Origin: Bacteroidota bacterium
GTDB lineage: Bacteria; Bacteroidota; Bacteroidia; Bacteroidales; JAKIYJ01
Reading direction: 5' to 3'
NCBI GenBank assembly: GCA_022708585.1
Contig: JAKIYJ010000007.1
Coordinates: forward strand, 1 to 17,830
DNA: 17,830 nucleotides
Part shown: positions 7,737-15,376 of the stretch, piece after piece
Layout: each line of letters begins with the position of its first letter
How positions within the stretch are numbered: the stretch's first letter is position 1
Made by a program: the position numbers and the translations under genes
The notes under the pieces: model-generated
Database searches by the model: none
Told to the model about the DNA's origin: nothing
Seen by the model: the letters and a program-made list of their open reading frames with translations, nothing else

Positions 7737-7851
7737 TACTGTAAAATAGTTTGTTGCGTTATTTTAAATATTTATACATTTAATGACTGAACCATTTTGA
7801 ACATAAAAATTATAAAAATATTTTTGCAACAATTATTAATATTTTACAGTA
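7737..7851. repeat. Inverted repeat enclosing a promoter candidate
   Basis: TACTGTAAAATA (7737-7748) is the exact reverse complement of 7840-7851. Just inside, TTGTTGC (7751-7757) is complementary to GCAACAA (7826-7832), but with unequal spacing (2 and 7 nt). The arms are about 70-90 bp apart, so this could be a pair of operator half-sites, a large cruciform or RNA hairpin, or the ends of a decayed 115-bp MITE. No flanking target duplication is obvious. Confidence 0.55.
7795..7826 (+). promoter_or_regulatory. Promoter candidate P1 (Bacteroidota type)
   Basis: TTTTG at 7795-7799 and TATTTTTG at 7819-7826 are separated by 19 bp, matching the -33 TTTG / -7 TAnnTTTG pattern of the Bacteroidota primary sigma factor. 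The predicted start, near 7833, would leave a leader of about 415 nt before porP. The -7 box overlaps the inner arm of the inverted repeat at 7737-7851. In such AT-rich DNA a chance match is possible. Confidence 0.45.
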
Positions 7852-7952
7852 TAAATGCAAAAAATTAAATTGTAGTAAAAATATTGAAAATAAAAAATTG
7901 GGCAAATTAATACAATTTGAATATTAAAAAAATAAAATTATTATGTGAGTCC

Positions 7953-8070
7953 ACTCTAAAAAGTTTATAAAATTTTAATTAAATATATCTATATTATTAA
8001 TTAATTTATCTATGAAATTTCTAATTTACTTTACAAAAAAATAATTCAAAATAAAATGACTTTTTGGAGT
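7953..8070. repeat. Second inverted repeat, possible decayed MITE
   Basis: ACTCTAAAAAGT (7953-7964) and ACTTTTTGGAGT (8059-8070) are inverted copies matching at 11 of 12 positions; the mismatch would be a G-U wobble in RNA. The 94 bp between them are AT-rich without a gene. The arrangement resembles a short non-autonomous element or a long RNA hairpin. No target duplication is evident. Confidence 0.4.
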
Positions 8071-8080
8071 AAATTCAATG

Positions 8081-8110
8081 TTGTAATTGACATTAATTTA
8101 TATAATTTTG
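8081..8110 (+). promoter_or_regulatory. Promoter candidate P2 for porP-gldKLMN
   Basis: TTG at 8081-8083 and TAATTTTG at 8103-8110 are 19 bp apart, and the latter matches TAnnTTTG exactly. The predicted start near 8117 would give a leader of about 130 nt before porP. The -33 box is only the TTG core. This is the closer of the two promoter candidates to the operon. Confidence 0.42.
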
Positions 8111-8248
8111 TTTGGTAATATTTTTAATTTTAATTATCATTATTTAAATTTATTCTAAATAAACATAAGTTTTTATTAAATATTTGCATAATTGATTTAT
8201 TTTTTGTTATTTTATCGCCTTATTAATGAATAATTCAAATTCCCATAT

Positions 8249-9217
8249 ATGGAGATGAGAAAAATATTTACTGCTTTATTAATATGCATCTTTTCTCTAA
8301 ATGTTTTTAGTCAACAAGATGCACAGTTTAGCCATAATATGTTTAATCATATGGGCGTTAATCCGGGTTATGCAGGTATAGAAGAAATGATTTGTGCCAC
8401 TGCTATTGCAAGAACACAATGGATGGGATTTAATGACGTTTCAGCACCTGATGATAAAGTTGCTCCACAAACTATGCTTTTTTCAATTAATGCACCTGTT
8501 AAAGTTTTACGCGGTGGTGTTGGAGTTTCAATAATGAAAGATAAACTGGGCTTCGAAAATAATATAGGACTTAAATTGGGTTATTCTTATCATTTGTGGG
8601 GAATTGGCCCTGGTGTTTTAGGTATTGGAGTTCAAGTCGGTTTTCTTAATAAAGCTATTGATTTTTCAAAATTTAGACCTATTGATGTTAATGATCCATT
8701 ACTAAACAGTTCAAAAATTGAAAAGGATATGCTTTCTGATATGATGTTTGGATTATATTATAATATTCCTGATAAATTTTATGCAGGGCTCTCATCTACT
8801 CAAATTCTTCAAACAAAATTTGATGTTGGCAACTCATTGGCTACACCTTCTTTATCTCGTCATTATTACCTCGAAGCGGGCTATCAGTACGTTCTTAATA
8901 ATCCTGATTTTGAAATATTGCCTTCTACACTAATAAAATCAGACTTTGCATCAACACAATTTGATTTAAATTGTCTTGTTAAATATAAAAACATGGCTTA
9001 CGCAGGATTAAGTTACAGACTTCAAGATGCTATTGTTATCCTCCTGGGTTATTATCCTGTGAAAGGATTGCTTGGTGGTGTATCCTATGATATTACAACA
9101 TCTGCTCTTGGAGCAAAAGGTAGAAGTAATGGAACATTTGAAGCAGTTATTAAATATTGTTTTAAAATTGAAAAACCTTATGTACCTACAAGTCACAAAA
9201 CTGTTAGATTTTTATAA
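8249..9217 (+). CDS. porP: PorP/SprF-family outer-membrane protein, T9SS-associated
   Basis: PorP/SprF proteins are outer-membrane beta-barrels linked to type IX secretion, where they help particular substrates or anchor the machinery. The 322-aa product has a signal peptide (RKIFTALLICIFSLNVFS, cleavage probably after residue 21). The family's N-terminal hallmark follows: QDAQFSHNMFNHMGVNPGYAG, then ARTQWMGF and SINAPVKVLRGGVGVSI. Alternating hydrophobic stretches and repeated GLSYR / GYSYH-type strands fit a barrel. ATG 8249 and ATG 8255 are both usable starts; the second gives a more canonical MRK signal peptide. The position directly before gldK copies the porP-porKLMN order known from Porphyromonas gingivalis, so I favour the core PorP role over a substrate-specific paralogue. 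The gap to gldK is 90 bp. Confidence 0.9.
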   Translation: MEMRKIFTALLICIFSLNVFSQQDAQFSHNMFNHMGVNPGYAGIEEMICATAIARTQWMGFNDVSAPDDKVAPQTMLFSINAPVKVLRGGVGVSIMKDKLGFENNIGLKLGYSYHLWGIGPGVLGIGVQVGFLNKAIDFSKFRPIDVNDPLLNSSKIEKDMLSDMMFGLYYNIPDKFYAGLSSTQILQTKFDVGNSLATPSLSRHYYLEAGYQYVLNNPDFEILPSTLIKSDFASTQFDLNCLVKYKNMAYAGLSYRLQDAIVILLGYYPVKGLLGGVSYDITTSALGAKGRSNGTFEAVIKYCFKIEKPYVPTSHKTVRFL

Positions 9218-9307
9218 TAAAATAGTTATGCTTGAAACAAAAAGATATATATTACGTTTAAGTTATTAAAATTTATAATAATAATAACCGAATCTAATAC
9301 AAAGAAT

Positions 9308-10669
9308 ATGAAACGGTTCTCAATATTTACAGCTATTTTAGCTTCTATGGTTCTGAGCGGGTGTAAATACTCAGGCAATGGCAATCTCATTGGAGTTCAG
9401 GGAAGAGAAGAATGGTATCAACCTATCCCCTTTGGTATGTTATTTATACCACCAGGTAGTTATGTGATGGGGCCCAGTGATCAGGATGTACCGTATGCTC
9501 TTACTGCTCAAAGCAAAACAGTTACCGTACAAGCTTTTTATATGGATGAAACAGAAATAACAAATAATGAGTACAGGCAATTTGTTTTTTGGGTAAGAGA
9601 TTCTCTGGCACATATACTGTTAGGTGAACTTAACCCTGAAGAGCATCTTATAGAAGAAGATCAGTACGGTGAACCTATTGATCCACCATACATAAACTGG
9701 TCAACTAAAATAAATTGGAACGGTGAAGAAGAAAGAGAAGCACTATCGGCTATGTATTTACCTGAACATGAAAGATATTACAGACGTAAAGAATTTGATA
9801 CACGTAAGTTTAATTACGAATTTTATCGAATTGATTATCAATCTGCTGCTAAAAAACAATTTAAAGGTGATAATTTTAATCCTGATAATGGAGCATTGGC
9901 AAATCGACCTCAAGGTTTAAAAGACAGATCTGTTTATGTAATTAAAGAAACAATAAACATATACCCTGATACTTTATCATGGATACATGATTATACTTAT
10001 TCTTTTAATGAACCTATGACACAAAATTACTTTTGGCATCCTGCTTACGACAATTATCCTGTTGTTGGCATCAGTTGGAGACAGGCAAGGGCTTTTTGTG
10101 TGTGGAGAACCCAACTTATGAATAATTATTTAAAAAGAAAAGGAGAAACAATAGTAAATGATTTTCGCTTGCCAACCGAATCCGAATGGGAATGGGCTGC
10201 ACGTGGCGGGCTCGATTTAAGTCCTTATCCATGGGGTGGACCATATATCAGAAACAGTAATGGATGTTTTCTTGGTAACTATAAACCTTTAAGAGGCAAT
10301 TATCTTGATGATGGTGGTGTTCAAACTATTATTGTGGCCCATTATGCTCCCAATGATTTCGGACTTTACGATATGGCTGGTAATGTTGCTGAATGGACAA
10401 GTAATGCATTTAATGAATCTGCTTATAATTTCACCCATGATTTAAATATGGACTATCAATATGAAGCTAAAAACAATGATCCTTCTGTTATGAAAAGAAA
10501 AGTTATAAGAGGTGGTTCCTGGAAAGATATTGGGTATTATATGCAAACGAGCACTCGTACATATGAATACCAGGATACTGCCAAATGTTATATAGGTTTT
10601 CGTTGTGTTCAAACATATCTGGGACGTTCAATGGGCGATGGCCCTCAATCATCGAATGTATATAATTAA
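9308..10669 (+). CDS. gldK: T9SS ring lipoprotein GldK/PorK
   Basis: GldK (PorK) is an outer-membrane lipoprotein that, with GldN, forms the large periplasmic ring of the T9SS. The 453-aa product has a lipobox, MVLSGC, with the lipid-bearing Cys19. The rest is a formylglycine-generating-enzyme-like (FGE-sulfatase) fold that serves a structural role in this family: FGMLFIPPGSYVMGP, FYMDETEITNNEYRQF, RLPTESEWEWAARGG (287-301), YDMAGNVAEW (ending at Trp362), RGGSW (401-405) and IGFRCV. A family-typical insertion of about 100 residues separates the first motifs from YPVVGISWRQARAFC. Downstream gldL starts after 56 bp, so the genes are likely in one transcript. Length and motif order match GldK rather than GldJ, which usually lies elsewhere. 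Confidence 0.95.
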   Translation: MKRFSIFTAILASMVLSGCKYSGNGNLIGVQGREEWYQPIPFGMLFIPPGSYVMGPSDQDVPYALTAQSKTVTVQAFYMDETEITNNEYRQFVFWVRDSLAHILLGELNPEEHLIEEDQYGEPIDPPYINWSTKINWNGEEEREALSAMYLPEHERYYRRKEFDTRKFNYEFYRIDYQSAAKKQFKGDNFNPDNGALANRPQGLKDRSVYVIKETINIYPDTLSWIHDYTYSFNEPMTQNYFWHPAYDNYPVVGISWRQARAFCVWRTQLMNNYLKRKGETIVNDFRLPTESEWEWAARGGLDLSPYPWGGPYIRNSNGCFLGNYKPLRGNYLDDGGVQTIIVAHYAPNDFGLYDMAGNVAEWTSNAFNESAYNFTHDLNMDYQYEAKNNDPSVMKRKVIRGGSWKDIGYYMQTSTRTYEYQDTAKCYIGFRCVQTYLGRSMGDGPQSSNVYN

Positions 10670-10725
10670 TACATATAAATCAATTAATCAAATTTAATTT
10701 AATATTTAATCAAATTTTTAAAACT

Positions 10726-11778
10726 ATGGGAATTAATGAATTAGTAAGAAAAAAAGGTTGGAAACTTTTTATGTCAAGACTATATGGCTGGGGAGCCTCA
10801 GTAGTCGTTATTGGTGCACTTTTTAAAATTAATCACTATCCAATGGCATCAGAAATACTTATTGTCGGATTGGGTACAGAAGCAATTATTTTCTTCTTCT
10901 CCGCTTTTGAACCACCTCATGTAGATCCTGATTGGAGTCTTGTTTATCCTGAATTAGCCGGATTATACCATCCTGATGAAGTAAATGAAACAAGTAAAAC
11001 AAGTAAAATAGAAAAAAAATCTGGCACAATAACACAAGAATTGGACAAAATGCTTGAAGAGGCTAAAATCGGTCCTGAACTAATTGAAAGTCTTGGACGT
11101 GGTTTAAAAAATTTAAGTGAAACCACTTCCAAACTGTCAGACGTCACAAAAGCAACTATTGTTACAGACGAATACATTAATAATGTTAAACAAGCTTCTT
11201 CTTCCGCCAGTGAACTTGCTCAATCTTTCAAAAAATCTTCTGAAGCAATTAATAAGGATAGTATTGTTTCCGAAGATTTTGTGAATAATGTTAAACAAGC
11301 TTCTTCTTCTATTGGAAAATTTTCAGATACTTATGATAAATTAAGTCAAACTATAAGTAAAGATATTGATGCTACCAACGAATATATTGCAAGTATAAAA
11401 AATGCAGTAAATTCAGTTAATAAATTAAGTGAAACCTATACGCAATCAGCCGAAAATCTCGCCAAATCAGCTAAAGCAATAGATTTTTCTTCTATTGACG
11501 GGGCTTCGTACAGTGAACAATTGAAAAAAATATCAAGAAACCTTGAGGCTCTCAATGAAGTATATGAAATGCATCTAAAAGGAACTAATGAGCAATTAAG
11601 TAAAACTAATGCTGTAAGCCAAAGTATTGATAAATTACTTGAAGGATTGAACGCTACTATTTACAATAACGAAAAATATAAAGAAGAAATCAATACATTA
11701 ACTAAACAAATTTCCGCATTAAATAAAGTTTATGGGGGAATGTTGTCAGCAATGAATGTTAGTAATGTTGTTTCTTAA
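10726..11778 (+). CDS. gldL: T9SS/gliding motor protein GldL/PorL with extended coiled-coil tail
   Basis: GldL forms the inner-membrane proton-driven motor with GldM. Two transmembrane helices are visible at about residues 19-35 (LYGWGASVVVIGALFKI) and 41-61 (ASEILIVGLGTEAIIFFFSAF). Lys34, Glu52 and Glu62 line up with charged residues implicated in proton use in the Flavobacterium protein. The remaining part, to residue 350, is a long cytoplasmic helical region. It contains a repeat of about 35 residues: EYINNVKQASSSASEL, EDFVNNVKQASSSIGKF and the looser EYIASIKNAVNSVNKL. Two of the repeats share an exact 26-bp DNA match (11179-11204 and 11284-11309, 105 bp apart). GldL proteins range from about 215 (Flavobacterium) to 309 aa (PorL), so this is a long version. 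gldM starts 41 bp downstream. Confidence 0.94.
   Translation: MGINELVRKKGWKLFMSRLYGWGASVVVIGALFKINHYPMASEILIVGLGTEAIIFFFSAFEPPHVDPDWSLVYPELAGLYHPDEVNETSKTSKIEKKSGTITQELDKMLEEAKIGPELIESLGRGLKNLSETTSKLSDVTKATIVTDEYINNVKQASSSASELAQSFKKSSEAINKDSIVSEDFVNNVKQASSSIGKFSDTYDKLSQTISKDIDATNEYIASIKNAVNSVNKLSETYTQSAENLAKSAKAIDFSSIDGASYSEQLKKISRNLEALNEVYEMHLKGTNEQLSKTNAVSQSIDKLLEGLNATIYNNEKYKEEINTLTKQISALNKVYGGMLSAMNVSNVVS
11179..11309 (+). repeat. Direct repeat within gldL (105-bp period)
   Basis: A 26-bp sequence at 11179-11204, encoding NNVKQASS and flanking codons, recurs exactly at 11284-11309. The 105-bp offset is in frame and equals 35 residues, so it adds one heptad-compatible helical unit to the tail. 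Exact DNA identity suggests recent duplication or conversion, since the flanking codons have diverged. Confidence 0.75.
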
Positions 11779-11819
11779 TTAATTTTTTACTATTGTCGAA
11801 TTGATAAAATACTGATATT

Positions 11820-13430
11820 ATGAGTGTAGCAAATTGTACCGAAACTCCTCGGCAAAAAATGATAGGAATGATGTATCTCGTGTTGACAGCAATGCTGGCT
11901 TTGAACGTTTCCAAAGATATTATTGATGCTTTCATTATTGTTAATGATGGAATGATTACTACAAACAATAACTTCAATAAAAAACTTGAAGCAAGTTATG
12001 CGGCTTTTGAACAACAATATACCTTAAATCCAGGAAAAGTAGGACCTTATTGGGAAAAAGCAAAAAAAGTAAGAGAACTTTCTAAAGAAATGGTTTCATA
12101 TATAGAAGATATGAGAGATAAAGTTATATCAATTACAGAAGGTGTTCCAATTGAAGAAGCCAGAACCTTAAATTTACGTCAAATCAAGAAAAACGATAAT
12201 TTTGATAAACCTACCTTTTTCTTTATTGGTGAAAAAGATAATGCTTCAAGTGGTCATGGTTTTAAACTTAAGAATAAAATTAATGAATATAAAAAAAATA
12301 TATTAAGTTGTGTTGATGAAAAATACAGGGCAGAACTTGAAAAGAAAATTGGATTGAGTACAGAAGATATTGATAATCCTATACAGGGAAAACTAAGTTG
12401 GGAAAAAAGTAATTTTTATCATACTATTTTATCTGCTGATATTGTTATTCTTAATAAGTTAATAGGCGATGTTAGAAATGCTGAATACGATATTGTTAAT
12501 CAGCTTTTTTCCGGAATAAGTATGGAAGATTTTAAATTTAATCAAATAGCAGCAAAAGTAGTACCTAATGCAAATTATGTTCTTATTGGAGATGAATTTA
12601 AAGCACAAATATTTGTAGCTGCTTTTGACACTTCTCAAAATCCAGAAATTATAGTGGGAGAAAGTGCAGATTCTACTACTTATTCAGTTTCTGGAAACCC
12701 AAGACCAATTGAGGTTCATAATGGAGTTGGATATCTTAAAATTCCTGCCACATCTGAGGGAGTGCAAAGGTACGGTGGAATAATTAAAGTTGTTACTCCA
12801 TCAGGAGGCGAAAAAAAATATGCTTTTAATGGGGAATATAACGTTGGGCGTCCTGCTGCTACTGTTTCAGCTGAAAAAATGAATGTTTTTTATATTGGAC
12901 TTGATAACCCTGTTTCTGTTTCAGTTCCAGGTATCCCGGCTGAAAAAGTTAGTGTATCTATGACAGGTGGGAGTATTTCATCAGCAGGGCGTGGTAAATA
13001 TACTGTAAGAGTTACAGGAGGTTCCAAGGCTACCATTAATGTTAGTGCTGAATTGGGAGGACAAAGACGCTCGATGGGAACTTTTGAATATAGAATCAAA
13101 AAAGTTCCTGACCCTATTCCAATTGTTGCTGGTGTAAAAGGAGGTATAGTGGGTAGAAGCCAGGTATTGGCAGCTCCTTATGTAGTTGCAACACTTGAAG
13201 ATTTTTTATTTGAAGGTGTTAGATATGATGTTGTTTCTTTTACTTTTTCAACACTTGAAGGTTCCTATATTAAAGAAGTTCCTATCAGTGGTGCAAGACT
13301 TAATGAAAGTGCATTAGCATTGGTAAATAAAGCTAAAAGCGGACAAAAATTGTTTTTTGAAAATATTAGAGCAAAGGGTCCTGATGGCGGTATAAGAAGT
13401 TTACCTTCTGTTATTCTTAAATTACAATAA
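11820..13430 (+). CDS. gldM: T9SS/gliding motor protein GldM/PorM
   Basis: GldM has one N-terminal transmembrane helix packed with the GldL helices, and a long dimeric periplasmic stalk that carries motor rotation to the GldK-GldN ring. The 536-aa product has the expected start: TPRQKMIGMMYLVLTAMLALNVSKDIIDAF, an uncleaved helix at about residues 14-30. Arg11 corresponds to the conserved arginine before the helix in Flavobacterium. A helical D1 domain follows to about residue 210. Then come beta-rich domains D2-D4, with Gly/Pro/Val-rich strands (NPVSVSVPGIPAEKVSVSMTGGSISSAGRGKYTVRV, quoted here only for its pattern of alternating strands). The C-terminus, VKGGIVGRSQVLAAPYVVATLEDFLFEGVRYDVVSFT, matches the D4 region that contacts the ring. 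gldN lies 124 bp downstream. Confidence 0.95.
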   Translation: MSVANCTETPRQKMIGMMYLVLTAMLALNVSKDIIDAFIIVNDGMITTNNNFNKKLEASYAAFEQQYTLNPGKVGPYWEKAKKVRELSKEMVSYIEDMRDKVISITEGVPIEEARTLNLRQIKKNDNFDKPTFFFIGEKDNASSGHGFKLKNKINEYKKNILSCVDEKYRAELEKKIGLSTEDIDNPIQGKLSWEKSNFYHTILSADIVILNKLIGDVRNAEYDIVNQLFSGISMEDFKFNQIAAKVVPNANYVLIGDEFKAQIFVAAFDTSQNPEIIVGESADSTTYSVSGNPRPIEVHNGVGYLKIPATSEGVQRYGGIIKVVTPSGGEKKYAFNGEYNVGRPAATVSAEKMNVFYIGLDNPVSVSVPGIPAEKVSVSMTGGSISSAGRGKYTVRVTGGSKATINVSAELGGQRRSMGTFEYRIKKVPDPIPIVAGVKGGIVGRSQVLAAPYVVATLEDFLFEGVRYDVVSFTFSTLEGSYIKEVPISGARLNESALALVNKAKSGQKLFFENIRAKGPDGGIRSLPSVILKLQ

Positions 13431-13554
13431 TATTAATTTTATAAAAAATTTTATATAAATAATAAATAAGTTTTTCATATTACTTCAAATAAATATTGTA
13501 TAAAGTCAAGGAATGAAAGATTAACAGTTATAAACAAAATAAACATACAAATAA

Positions 13555-14439
13555 ATGAAAAAAATAAAATTTATTTTGTTAACACTTGCGGCGGGCTTAA
13601 TAATAAATAATAATATTATTACAAAAGTTAATGCTCAGCAAGTTTTAGGCACAGGGGAACAACCGACTGCTTATCCATGGGTTAAAGAAAAAACCATTAA
13701 TCGTCAACCGGTTCCTTACGCCCATGTTAGAGAAGCTGACGTGTTTTGGTCCAAAACAATCTGGAGAATCATTGATTTAAGAGAAAAAATAAATCATCCT
13801 TTTTATTATCCTGAAAGGCCAACTCGTGGACGAAAATCTCTGGCTCAAATTTTATGGGATGCCATAACTGTTGAAGGTACACTTAATGCTTATGAAAGTG
13901 AAGAATTTTCTGTTATTGTCCCTGCTGAACAAATTATTGCTGCCAATTCTGTATCAGATTCTGTAATTGTCCCTAAAATTACTAACCCGGATGAAGATTC
14001 AACAATTTATATAAAATCTGAATTTTCAGCAAAAGATGTTAAAAAAATTCTTATAAGAGAAGATTGGTTTTTTGACAAACAAAGATCTGTAATGGAAGCT
14101 CGTATTATGGGATTATGTTTAATAAAAGATCTATATATCACCAATCCCAACACTGGTGAAGAAGAATATAAAGGGATGAAACAAGTATTTTGGGTTTATT
14201 TCCCGGAAGCGAGAAAAATTCTTGCACAATATGAAGTGTTTAACCGTTTCAACGATGCTGAAAGAATGTCATATGATGATGTTTTTTTCAAAAGATTCTT
14301 TGGTTCTTACATAGTTAGAGAAGAAAATGTTTATGACAGAGAAATAATTGAGTATGAAAGTGGCCTGGGTGCGTTATTGGAATCCGAAAGAATTAAAAAT
14401 GACATTACTAATTTTGAAATATTTTTGTGGGAATATTAA
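13555..14439 (+). CDS. gldN: T9SS ring component GldN/PorN
   Basis: GldN (PorN) is a soluble periplasmic protein that binds GldK to form the ring and also contacts the GldM tip. The 294-aa product has a signal peptide ending TKVNA, cleaved probably after Ala27. Family blocks follow: YAHVREADVFWSKTIWRIIDLREKINHPFYYP, SLAQILWDAI, VKKILIREDWFFDKQRSVMEARIMGLC, KQVFWVYFPEARKILAQYEVFNRFNDAERMSYDDVFFKRFFGSYI (distinctive W/F-rich motifs; cited for identity only). The length is family-typical. A strong terminator 14 bp after the stop ends the porP-gldKLMN block, which argues that these genes form the end of one transcription unit. Confidence 0.95.
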   Translation: MKKIKFILLTLAAGLIINNNIITKVNAQQVLGTGEQPTAYPWVKEKTINRQPVPYAHVREADVFWSKTIWRIIDLREKINHPFYYPERPTRGRKSLAQILWDAITVEGTLNAYESEEFSVIVPAEQIIAANSVSDSVIVPKITNPDEDSTIYIKSEFSAKDVKKILIREDWFFDKQRSVMEARIMGLCLIKDLYITNPNTGEEEYKGMKQVFWVYFPEARKILAQYEVFNRFNDAERMSYDDVFFKRFFGSYIVREENVYDREIIEYESGLGALLESERIKNDITNFEIFLWEY

Positions 14440-14452
14440 AAAAAATTATCTT

Positions 14453-14494
14453 AAAAAATCCTCTAAAATTTTTATTTTTAGAGGATTTTTTTTA
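14453..14494 (+). terminator. Rho-independent terminator after gldN
   Basis: A perfect 16-bp stem pairs 14453-14468 with 14476-14491 across a 7-nt loop. The core is TCCTCTAAAA/TTTTAGAGGA, and the right arm runs into T's. The A-tract on the left arm means it could also terminate transcription from the opposite strand. It is the only strong intrinsic terminator I see in the window. Confidence 0.9.
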
Positions 14495-14687
14495 ATGTTA
14501 AAAATAACGTAACTCATCTATATTAATTAACAACTTATGTAATAATATATTGATTAAATTATTATTGACAGTCTCTTAAAAATATTGCTTTAATTTTTTA
14601 ATAAAAAACATATTTTATAAGCATAAAATTTATAAATTGCTAAACTTTTTAAGAAAAATCACATTATATATATTTTCAAAATACTTA

Positions 14688-14718
14688 TTTAAAGATTTTA
14701 TAGTTATAAATCTTTAAA
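14688..14718 (+). promoter_or_regulatory. Perfect inverted repeat just before the BFN/UVR gene
   Basis: TTTAAAGATTT (14688-14698) is the exact reverse complement of 14708-14718, with a 9-nt loop, and ends 16 bp before the start codon at 14735. No run of T's follows, so it is not a classic terminator. It could be a dyad operator or a 5'-leader hairpin. The stem is almost all A-T, so weak as RNA, and chance in this AT-rich gap is a real alternative. Confidence 0.4.
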
Positions 14719-14734
14719 AGGTAGAATTTAATAT

Positions 14735-15334
14735 ATGAAAAAAAATAAAATAAGGCTTGAAATTTCTCGTGTTGAACCAAGTAAAACTTCAACACATGGA
14801 TATGTTTTAACATTGGCTGAAGAATCTACCAAAAAATCAAAAAGAAGAATATTAAGAATAATAATAGGGGCTTTTGAAGCTCAATCTATTGTTATAGCAA
14901 TAGAAAATTTGAAAACCAGTCGCCCTCTTACTCATGAACTTTTTAAAAACTTTGCTCTGGCATTAAATGTTAATATAAGTGAAATTATTATTAATAAATT
15001 TATTGAAGGAGTATTTTATTCACTGATCATTTTTAATGATGGTGTAAACAATTATGAAATTGACTCCAGAACCTCTGATGCTATTGCATTAGCTTTGCGT
15101 TTTAATGCACAAATATATACCTATGAAGAAATTCTTGAAGCAGCAGGAGAGCCTGAAGAAATTTTAGAAATTGATAATAATGAATCTAATGAAAAACAAG
15201 TTGAAGACAATGAAGAAAATTTGTATAAATCTATATCTGTTGAACAATTACAAAAAATGCTTGATGAAGCTGTGGAAAATGAGAATTATGAACTTGCCTC
15301 TAAATTAAGAGATGAAATAAATAAAAGAAAATAA
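14735..15334 (+). CDS. Bifunctional nuclease (BFN/DUF151) domain protein with C-terminal UVR motif
   Basis: This is a 199-aa protein. Residues about 1-135 are a BFN domain (DUF151): RRILRIIIGAFEAQSIVIAIEN, then RPLTHELFKNFA, then a beta-rich stretch ending in YEIDSRTSDAIALALRFNAQIYTYEEIL. Members have been reported to have DNase/RNase activity in plants and bacteria, but many are uncharacterised. An acidic linker (residues about 140-163) leads to a UvrB/UvrC-type motif, SVEQLQKMLDEAVENENYELASKLRDEINKRK, normally a protein-protein contact helix pair. This two-domain layout is common in Bacteroidota. It lies downstream of the gldN terminator, so it has its own promoter, which I could not identify in the 240-bp gap. 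The transporter gene follows after 42 bp. Confidence 0.88.
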   Translation: MKKNKIRLEISRVEPSKTSTHGYVLTLAEESTKKSKRRILRIIIGAFEAQSIVIAIENLKTSRPLTHELFKNFALALNVNISEIIINKFIEGVFYSLIIFNDGVNNYEIDSRTSDAIALALRFNAQIYTYEEILEAAGEPEEILEIDNNESNEKQVEDNEENLYKSISVEQLQKMLDEAVENENYELASKLRDEINKRK

Positions 15335-15376
15335 CATAATTTAATAAATAAATATTCTAACTAAAATTTTTAAAAA

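Larger units (their letters stand above)
7672..8248. other. 577-bp non-coding region upstream of the T9SS operon
   Basis: No open frame here looks like a gene, and I see no tRNA, rRNA or CRISPR pattern. The stretch is extremely AT-rich. It contains two long-range inverted repeats (7737-7851 and 7953-8070) and two matches to the Bacteroidota promoter pattern (7795-7826 and 8081-8110), all upstream of porP and on its strand. This is the longest non-coding interval in the window and the most likely control region for the porP-gldKLMN block. Confidence 0.7.

Noticed and set aside
7672..8248. CRISPR array or small RNA gene in the long gap upstream of porP
   Set aside because: There is no regularly spaced direct repeat and no recognisable structured RNA consensus; only two-armed inverted repeats are present.
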